Shown one piece after another: positions 4,940-5,092 of a stretch of DNA of 5,092 bases. The DNA is from an uncultured Propionibacteriaceae bacterium. GTDB taxonomy: Bacteria; Actinomycetota; Actinomycetes; Propionibacteriales; Propionibacteriaceae. Each line of letters starts with the position of its first letter. The stretch's first letter is position 1. A program made the translations under genes and the position numbers. The DNA lies in assembly GCA_945875065.1 (NCBI GenBank), contig CAMCJC010000214.1, forward strand, positions 1-5,092, read 5' to 3'. The notes under the pieces were generated by a model that saw nothing but the letters and a program-made list of their open reading frames with translations, made no database searches and was not told where the DNA came from.

Positions 4940-5092
4940 TTGACTGACGACAGCTCGCCGAGACGTTCGGCTGCCCAGCCAGCGGTGGCCGGCAGCCCAC
5001 GTCGAGTGATGGGGCTTGAGTACCAGCGAAGGCCCCGTGAGGGTGGCGGGATCGTCGAGATTACGGCGACGACATCAGTCGAGGTGGGCAGC
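4940..5092 (+). CDS. Possible hypothetical gene, 5' part only (runs off window)
   Basis: From TTG 4940 the frame stays open for 51 codons to the end of the window, and about 70 percent of its codons end in G or C. The in-frame stop upstream is TAG at 4907-4909. Alternative starts are GTG 4985, GTG 5006 and ATG 5009. The predicted beginning TDDSSPRRSAAQPAVAGSPRR is polar and disordered-looking; GLEYQRRPREGGGIVEITAT follows, which may be the first ordered strand. A G-rich run (GGTGGGGG, about 4926-4933) could act as a poor ribosome site. I recognise no family, and the piece is too short to exclude a chance open frame. Confidence 0.33.
   Translation, partial: MTDDSSPRRSAAQPAVAGSPRRVMGLEYQRRPREGGGIVEITATTSVEVGS

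Noticed and set aside
4603..5091. Minus-strand frame open for 163 codons to the window end
   Set aside because: It lies antisense to the coupled membrane-protein gene and reads as a His/Ser/Arg-rich shadow with no domain pattern. The plus-strand gene has membrane helices and a coupled start, which fits coding much better.
1..5092. CRISPR arrays, tRNA or rRNA genes
   Set aside because: No regularly spaced repeats, no cloverleaf with a recognisable T-arm, and no ribosomal RNA signature were found.

Overview
The window reads as chromosomal DNA of a high-GC actinomycete. The genes at 1-2180 use G or C at most third codon positions, starts include GTG, and there is an uncharacterised four-helix membrane protein of a kind I associate with actinobacteria. 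I would guess an order such as Pseudonocardiales, but nothing here fixes the genus.

Layout. (1) 1-1248, plus strand: the 3' end of a major facilitator superfamily transporter, then an ATP-grasp protein starting 10 bases later, probably one transcript. (2) 1245-3248, minus strand: a four-helix membrane protein whose stop codon interlocks with the ATP-grasp stop in a shared CTAG, and further upstream a single-pass anchored protein with an exported domain. The roughly 275-base gap between them holds the most structured DNA of the window. It has an 86-base nested inverted repeat with perfect 14-bp outer arms, a competing 8-bp pairing, and directly beside it a 16-base half-palindrome that resembles an operator of the CsoR copper-sensor family. 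(3) 3249-3698: a gene-poor junction carrying an internal fragment (about 200 bp) of an IS630-type transposase, truncated on both sides. (4) 3699-4815, plus strand: a two-gene cassette of lower GC bias, made of a secreted protein of unknown family overlapping by 8 bases a small multi-pass membrane protein. (5) 4816-5092: mostly non-coding, with a possible small gene starting at 4940 and running off the window.

How the parts work together. The transporter/ATP-grasp pair could be a small biosynthesis/export or resistance unit, but no substrate can be read from the sequence. The two minus-strand proteins are both envelope proteins without an assigned role. The secreted/membrane pair beside the transposase scar looks like horizontally acquired accessory DNA and is the best candidate for something undescribed; a secreted effector with a membrane partner is one possibility, but this is inference only. 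Several starts are uncertain: the four-helix protein (GTG 2162 with a strong ribosome site versus ATG 2180) and the secreted protein (ATG 3699 versus a possible ATT start at 3786 behind a strong ribosome site).
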